From Papilionanthe hookeriana x Papilionanthe teres (lineage: Eukaryota > Streptophyta > Magnoliopsida > Asparagales > Orchidaceae), in NCBI GenBank assembly GCA_022702705.1, contig CM040421.1, positions 71,232,121 through 71,296,120 of the forward strand: DNA of 64,000 bases. The letters are read 5' to 3'. Position numbers and translations under genes: made by a program. The notes beneath the pieces are model-generated. The model saw nothing but the letters and a program-made list of their open reading frames with translations, did no database searches and was not told the DNA's origin. Shown here piece after piece: positions 22,569 through 33,121 of this stretch; within the stretch, counting starts at the first letter, position 1, and each line of letters begins with the position of its first letter.

Positions 22569-22780
22569 TTTAATTCAATTTAATTTAATTTAATTTAATT
22601 TAATTTAATTTAATTTAATTTAATTTTTAATTTTAATTTAATTTAAATTTTATTTTAATTTGATTTTATTATTTTTTAATTTAATTTAATTTAATTTAAT
22701 ATGTTTTAATTTAATTTAATTTAATTCAATTTAATTCAATTTATATTAATTTTAATTTAATTTTATTTTAATTTAATATT
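22569..22780. repeat. (TTTAA)n pentanucleotide tract
   Basis: About eleven perfect TTTAA units from 22569 to 22626, then degenerate continuation to about 22780. It sits in the AT-rich body of copy X2. Confidence 0.95.
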
Positions 22781-24654
22781 TTATTTTTTTTATGTTTTAA
22801 AGATGATTTAATTTAATTGTTAAAGTATTAATTTAATTGAAATTTTGGAAGGATTTATTTAAATGTTTTAATCTTAATTTAATTTAATGATTAAGTCTTT
22901 TAGTATTTTAAATCTTGAGTTTGGATTATCATTTTAATTAGGAATTAAATAGTATTGAGGTGATTAATTTAGGGATTCTTAGATTAAAGAATAGATGTCT
23001 TCCTAATATCCCTTATTTTAATAATTTCAATTTTTATTAATCTTCCAAATTTAATTAATTAATTGATTAAGGTTTATTCTTAAAAATGATTGATGGGTTT
23101 CTACCCTTTAATTATTTAAATTTCAATCATCCAAATCAGATTAGGATCAAATATTTTACTCTTTCATTTTATTAAGCCAAAAGTTTTAATTAAGGGTTAA
23201 AATTTTAATTACCATTTTGCCCTTCAAGCTTAATAATTCCATAACTCACTAAACTGAGCTTAAATGAATTTAAAATTTTTATGTGGCTTCACTCACATGT
23301 CAATTAAGACATTAGAGGAGAAAATGTGATTTTTCTGTATTTAATTTATTTATATAATTATTTTTTGTAGAAAATAGGGATTTCCAAGGAAAATTCAATA
23401 AGATGACCAAGGGAATTTTTCTGTTCTTTAGAAAATTATAGGGCACTCCTAATGACCAGAGGACCATTTGGACTAAATTTGGTGATTTTTTGAATTATAT
23501 TTTATTTACTAGAATTATTTTGAGTTTTGGAGTATTAATTAATTTAAAAATAAAATAAAGGTTGAAAAATGAGTTTTATATTTTTCAAAAATCTCTCTAA
23601 TATCAGGGAAACTAGAGAACCAATTTTCATAATTTTCTGATTTTTCTTTGTTTTATTAGAATTATTTTAGTGAAAAAAGTTGGAAAATACATTTTTTAAT
23701 ATTAAAAAAATACATTAAGCCTTTAAAATTCAATATCTTATCCTAGGAATTTAAGAAAATATTTGGTTTGTTCCTAAGTGTTTAGAATTCAAAATATGAC
23801 ATTTTGGTGATTTTTAATATTTTTATAATTTTTATTATTTTTTAATTATTAAAAATATTAAAATAATGATAAAAATCAACTTTTTTAGAAAATTACAATT
23901 TTAATTTTCCTAAGTTCCTCTGATATCAGAGAGGCTCCAAAACCATTTTTGTGAATTTTTGAAAAGTATTTTGTGAGTTATAAATTTTTAAAGTTTAATT
24001 TTACCCATTATTACTTAAGAGACTTAATCAACCCATTTGGTGGGGTTAATCAAGTCCAATTGGTTTCAAATTTTTATGTGGTGTTCTCCTATCCCTAAAG
24101 GACAGTGGAGAATTGTTTTTAAGTTAATTTGATGAGTGGTTAACCCTAATTAATTAAAATTCAATTTTGGGTGTTTAGGCCAATTAGGGTTGTTCAAAGT
24201 GAATTAGCTCAAAAATTATTTTTCCTAGGTTCCTCTGGTCACAAGCAACATCACCAAATTTTCCTAGAATTTTTTTATCAGCATGCTAATTATTGGAATT
24301 AAAATACTCAAAACAGTAACATGAACTTGAAAAATCAATAACTTCTCATAGGGATGGCCTCTAACCTTGGAAAATTCAGGGAATGTTCCCAAGTTCAGAG
24401 GCTTCAAAAGCCCTATGGTTTCATGCCATGGTGAATTTCCTATATGCATGGAGAATTAAAATAATGCAGAGAGTAAATAAATCATTAAAAATAAAATACT
24501 TAATGAAATTACTTGATTTCTTTTCCACATTATTCTCCTCTGTTCACTGAGCGAAGATATTTTTATTTTATTTTTAGGATTTTTCTACACAAAGTTATGA
24601 ATTTTCTAAGTTCCGGTAATTAAATAAATAAGAAAAATCCCTATTTTCCTACTT

Positions 24655-24860
24655 ATCCACGCGGCGCCACGCCATCCTCGGCAGCTCCGAAGGGCCACGC
24701 GGCGCTCTCTGATTCGGCGCCGCCAACCGACTCAGCGCTCCAGGGGCCCGTGGTTCATGTACCATCGCGCTGTCCGGCTCGATCCCGACCGTCCGCTCGA
24801 TACACGCTCGATTCGACGGCTCCCAGTCATCGTCTACGACTGGTGTGAACCCGTGACCAT
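24655..24860. other. CpG-rich island within copy X2
   Basis: Abrupt GC- and CpG-rich patch (GCGGCGCCACGCC, GGCGCCGCCAACCGACTC, CTCGATCCCGACCGTCCGCTCG) in otherwise AT-rich DNA. The matching part of X3 (37650-37790) is also CpG-rich (GACGAACGACGCGGATTGG, GACGTGGATGTCGCGTGG). No ORF with a known domain is present. Confidence 0.7.
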
Positions 24861-25449
24861 CAACCTTCTAACCCTAATTTCTCACTCGATTCTCAACGGA
24901 TTTTTGTGTTCTTATGCTCTATGGATTCGTCTTGAAGATACAAACACATCCATACGGTAAACATGCATTGAAATTGATTCAAATTAAATGGAGAATCTCT
25001 GTAAGCTCGGGAAGAAGAGTGAGTCCATACCTTTGCTCAGAGAAGTGAAGCTTCGATCTGAGAGTTGTGTCACCTTCGATTGGGTCCAAGCAAGCTCCGG
25101 ATGAAGTCCTTGGCTCAGTGAATTGTCTAGGTATGATTTCGACCACAACCAATTACAAAGCTTGGAGGTCGGGAGCAATGGCCGGCTCTGGTGAGGGGGC
25201 TTTGCTTGGGAAACTTCTCCTCTTGGTCCGGTGAAGGTGTAGGACCAATCAATTTGGAGATTGACTCACTGTGGTGAAGTGTCCTGGTTTTGAGCTTGGA
25301 TTTCAACTCTGAAATTGAGCTCACAGAGAGGAAATGGCAGCGGGATTTCAGTCGGGATCAAGTTCTCTATGTGTAGAGAGTGGTCTGGGATGATTTTGGC
25401 AGGGTTTCAGTAAGTTTTGGTTCAGCACCTCTCATGGCCGAGAGGAGGT

Positions 25450-25462
25450 GGTGTTTAAATAG
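25450..25462 (-). promoter_or_regulatory. TATA-like box of copy X2
   Basis: The - strand reads TCCTATTTAAACACC, followed by a CT-rich, gene-like leader and, about 420 bp on, GCAAAGGTATGG, a splice-donor-like site. X3 has the same order with TTTATAAATT at 15679. Confidence 0.4.
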
Positions 25463-26039
25463 GAGAGGGTGGAGGGCCTCCCAAGGGGGTTTAAGGCTTG
25501 GGATCAACTGCTCCATGCAAGAGAAGAACAGCCATGGTGTTCAATTGGGCTGGGACACTTCGACGAAGGCGGAGTGAAAAGTTTGGCTCCTCCCAAGGTC
25601 TTGGCCATGGTGTTTTCCGGCGATCCATGAGGCTGGCCGGCAGGCATAGGTCACCCTCAGATCCAGGTTTGTGCAGGCAATTGAGCTTTGCCATGTGTAA
25701 AGAGGATGACTTGAAATGGAAAGGGTAAGGGCTCATTTTGGGCTCAAATTGGTCAACCCATGATTTTGGGCTTGGTTCACCTCCCCATGACCCGGTTTTG
25801 GGCTGGGTGAATCGGTTGGGTCAGCCTGCCATGGAGTGGTGAAGTCTCCATCCATGGTGAGGTGGCTAAACTTGGTTTAGTGTGTGACATGGTTATGGTT
25901 AAAAGGCTTAATGAAGGATTAGGAAAGGGGGCCCTCCTTTTGCCATTAATGGTTTGGTCACATGTCAAACCTTCCATGGCTTCATATGGCTTGTAAATGG
26001 CTTGCTCATGGCTCCATGTGGCTTGGGACAAAGCTTGGT

Positions 26040-27260
26040 CATTTACATGAAAAAGGGTTTTAGAAATTTTGGTAATTTAGGGGTGATTTGATGGGATTTG
26101 GCATATGGCTTGATTTGGAATTATTCCATCATGGATTTAGCACTTAGGAGATGGTTTTATCAAATGGATGATGATAGAGGATTGTCATGTGGGCTTCAAG
26201 ATGGATTTTGGGCTTTTGAGTTTGGTTAGGAATGGGCTTTTAAATGTCCTTTAGAAGTGGGCTTTTAGATGAAAATTTTGCAAAGGGGCCATGCCAAATA
26301 AATGTTGGGTTTAGTTTAAGGATGTGTCATGAGTGATTTGAGACAAGTTTGAGGTGGTTTGGGCTTGAATTGGGTTGAATTTGGGTTTCTTTGATAAATG
26401 GGCCAATGTAAGTCAAATTGGGCTAACTTGGGCCAATGTTTGGCTAGGGTTGAAATTGATGTAAAATTAATGTTGGGAAATGTTTATGGGAGTGTTTCAA
26501 AGAGGTTTTAACTTTGGTTGGGTTTTGGTTTTGGGACTTGGGCTTATTTGGGTTAGGTTTGGGTTTAGGTCAAAATTGGTCTTTTTGGTTTTGGGTTGAA
26601 TTTGAGTGGGGTTTGGGTCCAAATTTTGGGCAAATTATATTAGTATTTTGTTTATGGGGATGTTAGGGAAGGTTTAGAAAAGTTTTGGGGTCAATTGAAG
26701 TTGAATTGGTTTGGTTTGGGCTAAGTTTGGGTCATGGGTCCAAATTGGGCTTTAAGGTCAAAAGTGAAATTGGACTCCAAATGTCAATCAAATTGGACTT
26801 GGATTTGGTCTAGATTGATATTGTGGATATTGAATTGGAGTTTAGAATTGAATTGGACCAAAATTGGGGTCAATTGGGTAGGTTTGGTTTGACATTGGGT
26901 TCACTTGGGTTAAGAATGGGCTAAATTGGGGGTTTTGGTAAAAGTGGGGTAAATTGAAAAAATTGGCCCATGGTGTAGTTGGACAAAATGAAATTGGGAA
27001 TATTTGGGATTTTCTAGAATTTTCTGGGAATTTTCTGAATTTTTGGATTTTTTGGCTAAGAGGGGCATTTTGGGTATTTGGCGGGTATTGGGGGGTATTT
27101 TTGGAATTTTTGGTATTTCTGGCTATGGATGATCAATTTGATTGGTGAGGAAGTGTTCAAGGTTAATTTTGGGAAATTTTGGGTGATTTGGAAATTTTGG
27201 AGGATTTGGGCAATTTTAAGGGCTTTTAGTAGGTTTGATGGGTGTAGGGTCCCCGAGGTC
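26040..27260. other. Strand-asymmetric G/T-rich region in copy X2
   Basis: On the + strand this stretch is dominated by TTGGG, TTTGGG and GGTTTGG runs with few C residues. Examples are TTGGGTTAGGTTTGGGTTTA and GGGGGTATTTTTGGAATTTT. No coding potential is convincing. It corresponds to the sense-strand 5' (U3-like) part of X2. Confidence 0.8.
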
Positions 27261-27790
27261 AAAAATTGAAATTTAAAAAAAAAGATTGATCAAATATGAG
27301 TGAAATGGAAGCACTTTGGTTGAGCCATGAAGCCATGTTAAGCCTATATGAGTCATGAGAGGACTCATTTGAGGCATTCACTATGTTGTTCCTAACCCTC
27401 TTAGCCAGGGGCTTAGGGGTTAAGGTCCATCCATATGAATTACCTTCATGAGTCAAGGAGCCAAGTTGGGTATGGGTGTGGTTCTAGGATTTGGATTGTG
27501 TGTGTGAGAGTGTAGAGTGTGAGTGTAGTGAGTGTGTAAGTCAACCCTCACTGCACTAGCCACCCAGGGTGGTCCTAAGGCCAAAGAGTCCTATAGGGAA
27601 CTCATCCTTTAAACCTTCACATTTGATTTCAACCCTCTAGGTGATTAGGGGTCTACAACCAAGCTTGTGAGGTTTGCAGGGAGGCAAGATGTGGTTCAAA
27701 TTTCTAAGGGATGGGTCCCAATTCTAGTCCTCTAATATAGTCAAAGGAAAAGCCTAAGGCTAGATCCTAAACACTAAAGAGGGAAGAGAA

Positions 27791-27811
27791 GACCTCATCA
27801 AAAATGAGGTC
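27791..27811. repeat. Perfect terminal hairpin of copy X2
   Basis: GACCTCAT (27791-27798) and ATGAGGTC (27804-27811) form a perfect 8 bp stem with a CAAAA loop, ending 4 bases from the element terminus. Confidence 0.85.
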
Positions 27812-27815
27812 AACA

Positions 27816-27954
27816 CTTCTCCTCCAGGATTTTTGAAAACTCTATTTTGTATACACTTTTTACTTTGATAGACTGAATTGTACCTCAATTGTGCTTTCAA
27901 ATTAATGAATCAAGTCCCGTTAAAATCGAGTCTTCTCTTTTGTCTTGGAGCTAT
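27816..27954 (-). pseudogene. ORF3b of element A, 5' part
   Basis: The first ~45 codons of ORF3b, cut off from 19436-20462 by copy X2. By comparison with B the start codon should be at 27954, but it reads ATA (then GCT CCA AGA CAA AAG), so the start is lost. The segment ends with VFKNPGGE-like codons at the CTTCT target duplication. It lies nine bases after a conserved intron-acceptor-like TTTGATAG. Confidence 0.7.
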
Positions 27955-27962
27955 AGTTCGAT

Positions 27963-28162
27963 CTATCAAATCACAAAAATTCCAAACTAATCTCCAAAAT
28001 AATTATACAATGACTTCTAAAGGGGTTTAAAACAATCTAAATCAATTTCCATGAATTCCTTCCAAGTCTTTTCTCCACATTTTCAATTTTTCCAAAATTT
28101 CTTAATGTGAAAGAAATTCATGGTGAAAATAAAAATTTTTTACATAGGAGTGAAGCTCTTAC
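27963..28162 (-). other. Intron-like segment in the ORF3b leader (A)
   Basis: Sense strand CCCTTG/GTAAGAGC starts a 200 bp segment ending TTTGATAG, followed by ATCGAA and the ORF3b start. Element B has the same donor and an acceptor TTTCACAG with a 201 bp length (54496-54696). This supports a leader intron; no transcript data were available. Confidence 0.5.
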
Positions 28163-28298
28163 CAAGGGAAGATGAAATTCAGTGTTAGATTTTGTCGAAA
28201 TCGCTCCAAATTCGAGATCTCTCAAGCCCTAGGTCAACTTTTTGGGTAAAAAGGGGAAGAAGATGATGAATAGTGGCATTTGACAGGTTAACATAGCG

Positions 28299-28305
28299 AT
28301 AAATA
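28299..28305 (-). promoter_or_regulatory. TATA-like box upstream of ORF3b (A)
   Basis: The - strand reads CCTATTTATCGC, about 18 bp downstream of the GC module at 28323-28430. B has CCTATATTTAACC at the matching position. Confidence 0.45.
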
Positions 28306-28322
28306 GGTAGTTTTCACAATCG

Positions 28323-28430
28323 CGCCATCAGCGGCCTTGTTCACGTCGTCGGCGGGCTCTATTGAATTAATTTCCTATTCTTCTAGGGAAAATTGTGCAG
28401 TCAGCGGCCTCGAGCACGCCGTCAGCGAGA
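28323..28430. repeat. GC-rich module upstream of ORF3b (A)
   Basis: GCGCCATCAGCGGCC, GTCGTCGGCGGGCTC, GTCAGCGGCCTCGAGC and GCCGTCAGCGAG, followed by a CAAATTTTTGCGATTTCG stretch. This is the same motif set as in LTR A and upstream of ORF3a. Confidence 0.85.
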
Positions 28431-28811
28431 TTTCCAAAAATTGATCATTTTTCAAATTTTTGCGATTTCGATCAATTTAAGCCTTGTCTTCATCCGTTCG
28501 ATCCTTTTTATCATTTATTTTAAGTGATTAAGTGATGTATTAACATAAATAAACTTACACTCAACAAACTTCACATTTATATATTGAATCTAAGTGTTTG
28601 TAACACACAATACATAACACACATAAGTAGGTATTCTTTCAACCTGAATCCATATAATCAGCGTCACAATCCAAACCACAACACTCAAAACGCTGAAAAC
28701 AAACATTTCAAACTTAATCTCATCTATACTGAGATTAAAAAGAAAACTAAAGAAATCAAACACACAAACTTACAAATATTGTTCAAATCAAACACAACAT
28801 AATCAAGTCTA

Positions 28812-29969
28812 CTACTCTTCAGAACTAGTGCTAGTCTCTCCTCTGATATCTCCCATTGCTTGAACATGGACGAACAGGTTGTAAAAAGGTCGGATGGGAA
28901 TTCTTCAGTTGAATCTTCATCGATCAATCCCATCATTCTCATCAATCACACCAAATGCGCTTCGAATTGTCCAGTATGATCAAAATGTTCTTTCATTCTC
29001 CAATCGATGTGATCGAAGAAATCAGACATGTTGCTAACTGTACTCGTTAAGTTTTATACTTGATTCTCCAGATTCTTGATTTTATGCAAGAGCATCGGTG
29101 TCTTATCTGATACTAATGGTTGAACTGGAACAGAATTCTGCGATGCTTGATCCATAATCAAGCCTACATCACTCGCTCCATCATTGGCTGGGAACATCTG
29201 AGTTGGGTCTAAGGGTTTCCAGGGTAGTAGTATCTTCTCCCAAATCTCGTACGAAACTTGAAACAAACTACAAATCAAGAAATTGTGGAAGGATGTCCAA
29301 GCCCTTGGGATAATCCTTGAACGATCAGGCCAAAACAGATTTCACAATAATCGATCCAATATCAATGAGCCATCCCATTTGAATGCAGTAGTTCAAAATT
29401 GCATTTTCTTTCGTGACTTTGCCAATTTTCATCATCGGCAATAACTTCGCAGAGATAAAAAAGTACTAATGTTTCGAAATAGGATTTAAAAGTGTTGCAG
29501 AGAAACTAACATACCCGTTCTCTCTAACTTCCCAGTCATCAGTTTCGTCCATCAAATATTGGTATATTTCATTCATCTTTTCTCTCGTTGACACGAAATT
29601 TGAATAATAACACACTGGAACATTCTCAAGCATATATAACTCATTAATTCTTCTAGAATTGAATGTAATCCACCTACCTCGCACATAAACGCTTCCTTGG
29701 TTGATTCCATGTAAATTGACATAGAATTCTTTAACCACTGGAACGACTACTGCGACAGTAGTGTAGCAAAACACTTCCCATCTTCTCCGCACGATCATTT
29801 CTTCAATTAGTGATGAAGAATTGCTTTGTCCTTTATTGACAAATCCTCGTTTTTTAATCAATCTTCTCTTCAAGATTACCTTGTTGAAAAGTCGTTGCGC
29901 CTCCGCACTGACAAACTTTCTCTAGTTGTACACTCAAAATCTTGGGCTATCAATCGAATTGGAAGCCAT
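28812..29969 (-). pseudogene. ORF3a of element A
   Basis: Paralogue of ORF3b, from the same uncharacterised plant transposon protein family. The start is taken as the ATG at 29969 (MASNSIDSPRF), which aligns with the B start at 56535. Motifs in order are RKFVSAEAQRLFN, RRRWEVFCYTT, VVKEFYVNLHG, VYVRGRWITFNSRRINELY, a LLPMMKIGKVTKENAILNY stretch, SYEIWEKILLPWKPLDP and an acidic end TSSEE at 28812. Stops at codons 12 and 16 and several later frame changes make it a pseudogene. The hydrophobic stretch around 28740 lies beyond the stop in another frame and is not a membrane anchor. Confidence 0.8.
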
Positions 29970-30040
29970 TTGAGAAGGATTCGAGAGAGTATCCATTCGT
30001 TTTTGGGAGTTTGGAGTGTTTAGGAACCGTCCATAGGAGT

Positions 30041-30047
30041 TTATATA
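30041..30047 (-). promoter_or_regulatory. TATA-like box upstream of ORF3a (A)
   Basis: The - strand reads GACTTATATAAACTCC, 60 bp downstream of the GC module and about 75 bp upstream of the ORF3a ATG. It is a good plant TATA match; the site has degenerated in B. Confidence 0.55.
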
Positions 30048-30107
30048 AGTCAAATTTGCTAAAAACCGCCAAAAACCGTCATTTTGAGCACGAAAAACTA
30101 CCCACTT

Positions 30108-30195
30108 GCTGTCGGCGGCCTTGAAGGCGTCGTCAGCGAGCCTTGGGAAAAACCCGCCGTCAGCGGCGTCGAGCGCGCTGTCGGCGCCCTAGGCA
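30108..30195. repeat. GC-rich module upstream of ORF3a (A)
   Basis: CTGTCGGCGGCCTTG, CGTCGTCAGCGAG, CCGCCGTCAGCGGCGTCG and GTCGGCGCCCTAGGCAAAAA. The last piece and the following GCATAA...GGTCC...TCCAAAT match the end of the LTR A module closely. Confidence 0.9.
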
Positions 30196-30410
30196 AAAAT
30201 TTGCATAAAAACGCCGTGGTCCAATATGTTCCAAATTTTTCTCTATGGATTCAAATTCTATGATAATCAATGGGTAAATATGAGTAGTAAGACTAACTAC
30301 TACTACAAACTAACAATAATTTCAAACAAACACACAACTATTAAAGATAACTATGGGTTGCCTCCCATAAAGCGCTTGATTTAATGTCGTCATCCCAACC
30401 TATTCAGGTA

Positions 30411-31621
30411 TTATTCAGGTTGATTGAGCATTAAAACCTCTTTAAAATTTAGTTTTTTACCTTCAAAATATGGTTTTAATCTATGTCCATTTACTTTAAA
30501 TATATTCCTAGTCTTAGGATCTTCAATTTCAACTACTCCATAAGTATAAAGTTGAATCACAGTAAAGGGTCCTAACCAACGAAACTTCAATTTCCCAGGA
30601 AATAATTTCAACATTGTATTATAAAGCAAAACTTCTTACCCTGGTTCAAAGTTCTTTCAGTTAATCTTCCGATCATGTCTTAACTTCAGTTTTTCCTTAT
30701 AAATTATGTTGTTATTGTAAGATTCATTTCTTAATTCTTCTAATTCATTCATTTACAGCATTCTCTTCTTACCAACATTTTTCAAATTATAATTGAATTC
30801 TTTAATCGCCCAATATGCTTTATGTTCCAATTCTACTAGTAAGTGACAAGTTTTTCCATATATAAGCCTGTAAGGAGTCATACCAATAGGAGTTTTATAA
30901 GCAGTCCTGTATGCCCATAATGCAGTATCTAGTCTCATAAACCATTCTACTCTATTAGGATTTACAGTCATTTCTAGAATATGTTTGATTTCACGATTAG
31001 AAACTTCAGCTAAACCACTGGTTTGAGGATGATAGGCAGTAGAGAATTTATGAACAATACTAAACTTTTCTACCAATCTTTGAATATATTTATTCCTAAA
31101 ATGGGATCCTCCGTCAGTGATAATCACTCTTGGCATACCGTATCTTGTGAAAATGTTTTTCATTAAGAATTTTGAAACACTTTTAGCATCACAACGAGGT
31201 AAAGCTTGTGCTTCAATCCACTTTGATACATAATCAATCGCAATCAAAATATATACGTTCCCAAATGAAGGAATAAATGGTCCCATAAAATCTAATCCCC
31301 AAACATCAAAAATCTCAACTTCCAATATGAAATTCAGAGGCATTTCATTTCTTCTAGATATATTACCTACTTGTTGGCATCTATCACATGTTTTGATATA
31401 TCTGTAAACATCTCTAAAAAGAGTAGGCCAATAAAATCCATCTTGTAAAATTTTATATGCAGTTTTGTCAATCCCAAAATGTCCTCCAAAATCACAATCA
31501 CGACATTTTTGAATAATCTATTCAATTTCTTCATAAGGCACACATCTCCTAATAATAAGGTCATTACATTGTTTATATAAATATGGTTCATCCCAAAAAT
31601 ATAATTTTGAATCATGAACAA
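30411..31621 (-). pseudogene. pol: Integrase domain of element A pol
   Basis: Integrase inserts the cDNA into host DNA. Remnants of the N-terminal zinc-binding region lie at ~31560-31370 across two frames. The catalytic core is one long open frame, 31343-30753, with WGLDFMGP (first Asp), IITDGGSHFRNKY (second Asp) and HPQTSGLAEVSNREIK (Glu), so the D,D,E triad is present. The C-terminal GPF-type module (RWLGPFTVIQLY, VNGHRLKPYF) follows in another frame at 30629-30411. No chromodomain is seen, as expected for Athila. The conserved ALWEATH-like reading and AAGCGCTTTATGGGAGGC (sense) follow the end. Confidence 0.9.
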
Positions 31622-31634
31622 ATTTTTTATGTTG

Positions 31635-33121
31635 CTACAATGTTAGCATAGGTGGCAAAATATCACTTACTAAATAATTAACTATATCAGCATACCAAGG
31701 TATTTTCCACTCATTAATATTATAAAGTTTTTCATCAGGGAAACTATCTATTATTTCTTTGTCGATGTCAGATAATTCATTATATTCTAGTCTCGACAAA
31801 TGATCGGCAATTTGATTTTCAGTTCCTTTTCTATCAATCACCACAAAATCGAATTCTTGCATTAAAAGTACCCGTCTAATTAATCTTGGTTTAGTATCTT
31901 TCTTTTGCATCAGATATTTAATAGTTGAATGATCAGTATGCACAATACATTTAGTTCCAATTAAATATGATCTAAATTTATCAAAAGCATACACAATAGC
32001 CAGTAACTCTTTTTCAGTAGCTGTATAGTTAATTTAAACATCATTAAGAGTTGTACTAGCGTAGTATATAACCTTAAAAATTTTATCATATCTTTGACCA
32101 AGAACAACTCCAAAAGCATAATCACTAGCATCACACATTAATTCGAATGGCTTATCCCAGTCAGGTGAAACTATTCAGGTGTTGTGATTAGTTTTTCCTT
32201 TAATAACTCAAAGGCATTTGATCAGTCTTCAGTAAATTCAAATTTCTTGTCTTTTTCTAAAAGTTGGCATAGAGGTTTTGTAATTTTTGAAAAATATTTA
32301 ATATAGCGCCTGTAGAAACCAGCATGTCCAAGAAAACTTCTTACCCCTCTCACTGTAGTAGGAGGTGGTAATTTAGCTATTACTTGAATTTTGCAGGGTC
32401 TACTTCCATGTAATTTTTTGAAATTTTATGCCCTAATACAATTCCTCCAGCAACCATAAATTGACATTTCTCCCAATTTAGAACTAAGTTAGTTCTTTCG
32501 CATAGCTCCAAAAATTTTTCAAGATGATTTAAGCACGCGTCAAATGATGTCCCAAACACAGAGAAATCATCCAAAAATACTTTTATTCCAATGTCTATTA
32601 ATTTATTAAAAATAGACATCATACATCTGGAATGTTGCAGGTGCATTACATAGTCCGAAAGGCATTCTTCTGAAAGCAAAAGTTCCATAAGGACTAGTAA
32701 TAGTTGTTTTCTCTTGATCCTCGGGAGCAATAGGTATCAGATGGTAACCAGTATATCCATCCAGAAAGAAGTAGTACTTGTGTTCAGCAAGTCTATCCAA
32801 CATTTGGTCTAGAAAAGGAAGAGGAAAGTGATCTTTTCGGGTGGCGGCATTTAATTTTCTATAATCAATACAAATACGTCATCCAGAAACTTATCTGATA
32901 GGTATTAATTCATTATTTTCAATTTCTTCAACAGTTACTCATCTTTTTTTGGGAACACAATGAATTGGACTTACCCAAGTACTATACGAAATAGGATATA
33001 TAATTCCAGCATCTAACCATTTCAAAATCTCTTTTTTAACTACTTCTTTCATAATAGGGTTTAGTCTCCTTTGAGGGTCAATTCTTGGTTTATGTTTTTC
33101 ATTTAATAAAATTATGTGCAT
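31635..33121 (-). pseudogene. pol: Reverse transcriptase and RNase H of element A pol
   Basis: RT begins in the DPQRRLNPIMKEVVKKEILK region (33121-32939) and continues as IDYRKLNAATRKDHFPLPF, GYTGYHLIPIAPEDQEKTT, RRMPFGLCNAPATFQ and FLDDFSVFGT (the YMDD-equivalent, both Asp present) to about 32380. RNase H and its connection follow; the VHTDHSTIKYLM and ENQIADHLSRLE motifs are in the open frame 31994-31635. At least three frameshifts and several stops separate these parts, so no functional polymerase is encoded. Confidence 0.9.

Larger units (their letters stand above)
20463..27815 (-). mobile_element. Family X copy X2, full length, non-coding
   Basis: A 7353 bp insertion inside ORF3b of element A. 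Its ends are TGTCGGCA ... GTCAACA (TG...CA, with TGT/ACA as terminal inverted bases), flanked by a 5 bp CTTCT duplication. No gag, pol or other protein domain is recognisable in any frame, and the two ends are not homologous to each other, so no pair of LTRs is seen. Judged by the promoter-like region the sense strand is -. From the sense 5' end: a ~2.3 kb strand-asymmetric region, a TATA-like box near 25455, a leader, a GC island, AT-rich DNA with a (TTTAA)n tract, and a conserved terminal domain with twin stem-loops. It could be a giant solo LTR or an unclassified non-autonomous element. Confidence 0.8.

Noticed and set aside
25380..26031. Overlapping ORFs on both strands in copy X2
   Set aside because: Overlapping frames in locally GC-richer DNA, different in X3; no domain or codon-use signal.
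20463..27815. X2 as a Helitron because of its terminal hairpin
   Set aside because: Ends are TG...CA rather than TC...CTRR, and there is a 5 bp target duplication; Helitrons make none.
28724..28811. Hydrophobic tail (CLISLVFFLISV) after ORF3a as an envelope-type membrane anchor
   Set aside because: It lies beyond the ORF3a stop at 28812 and in another frame; the homologous frame in A and B ends in an acidic SSEE or DTEE tail.
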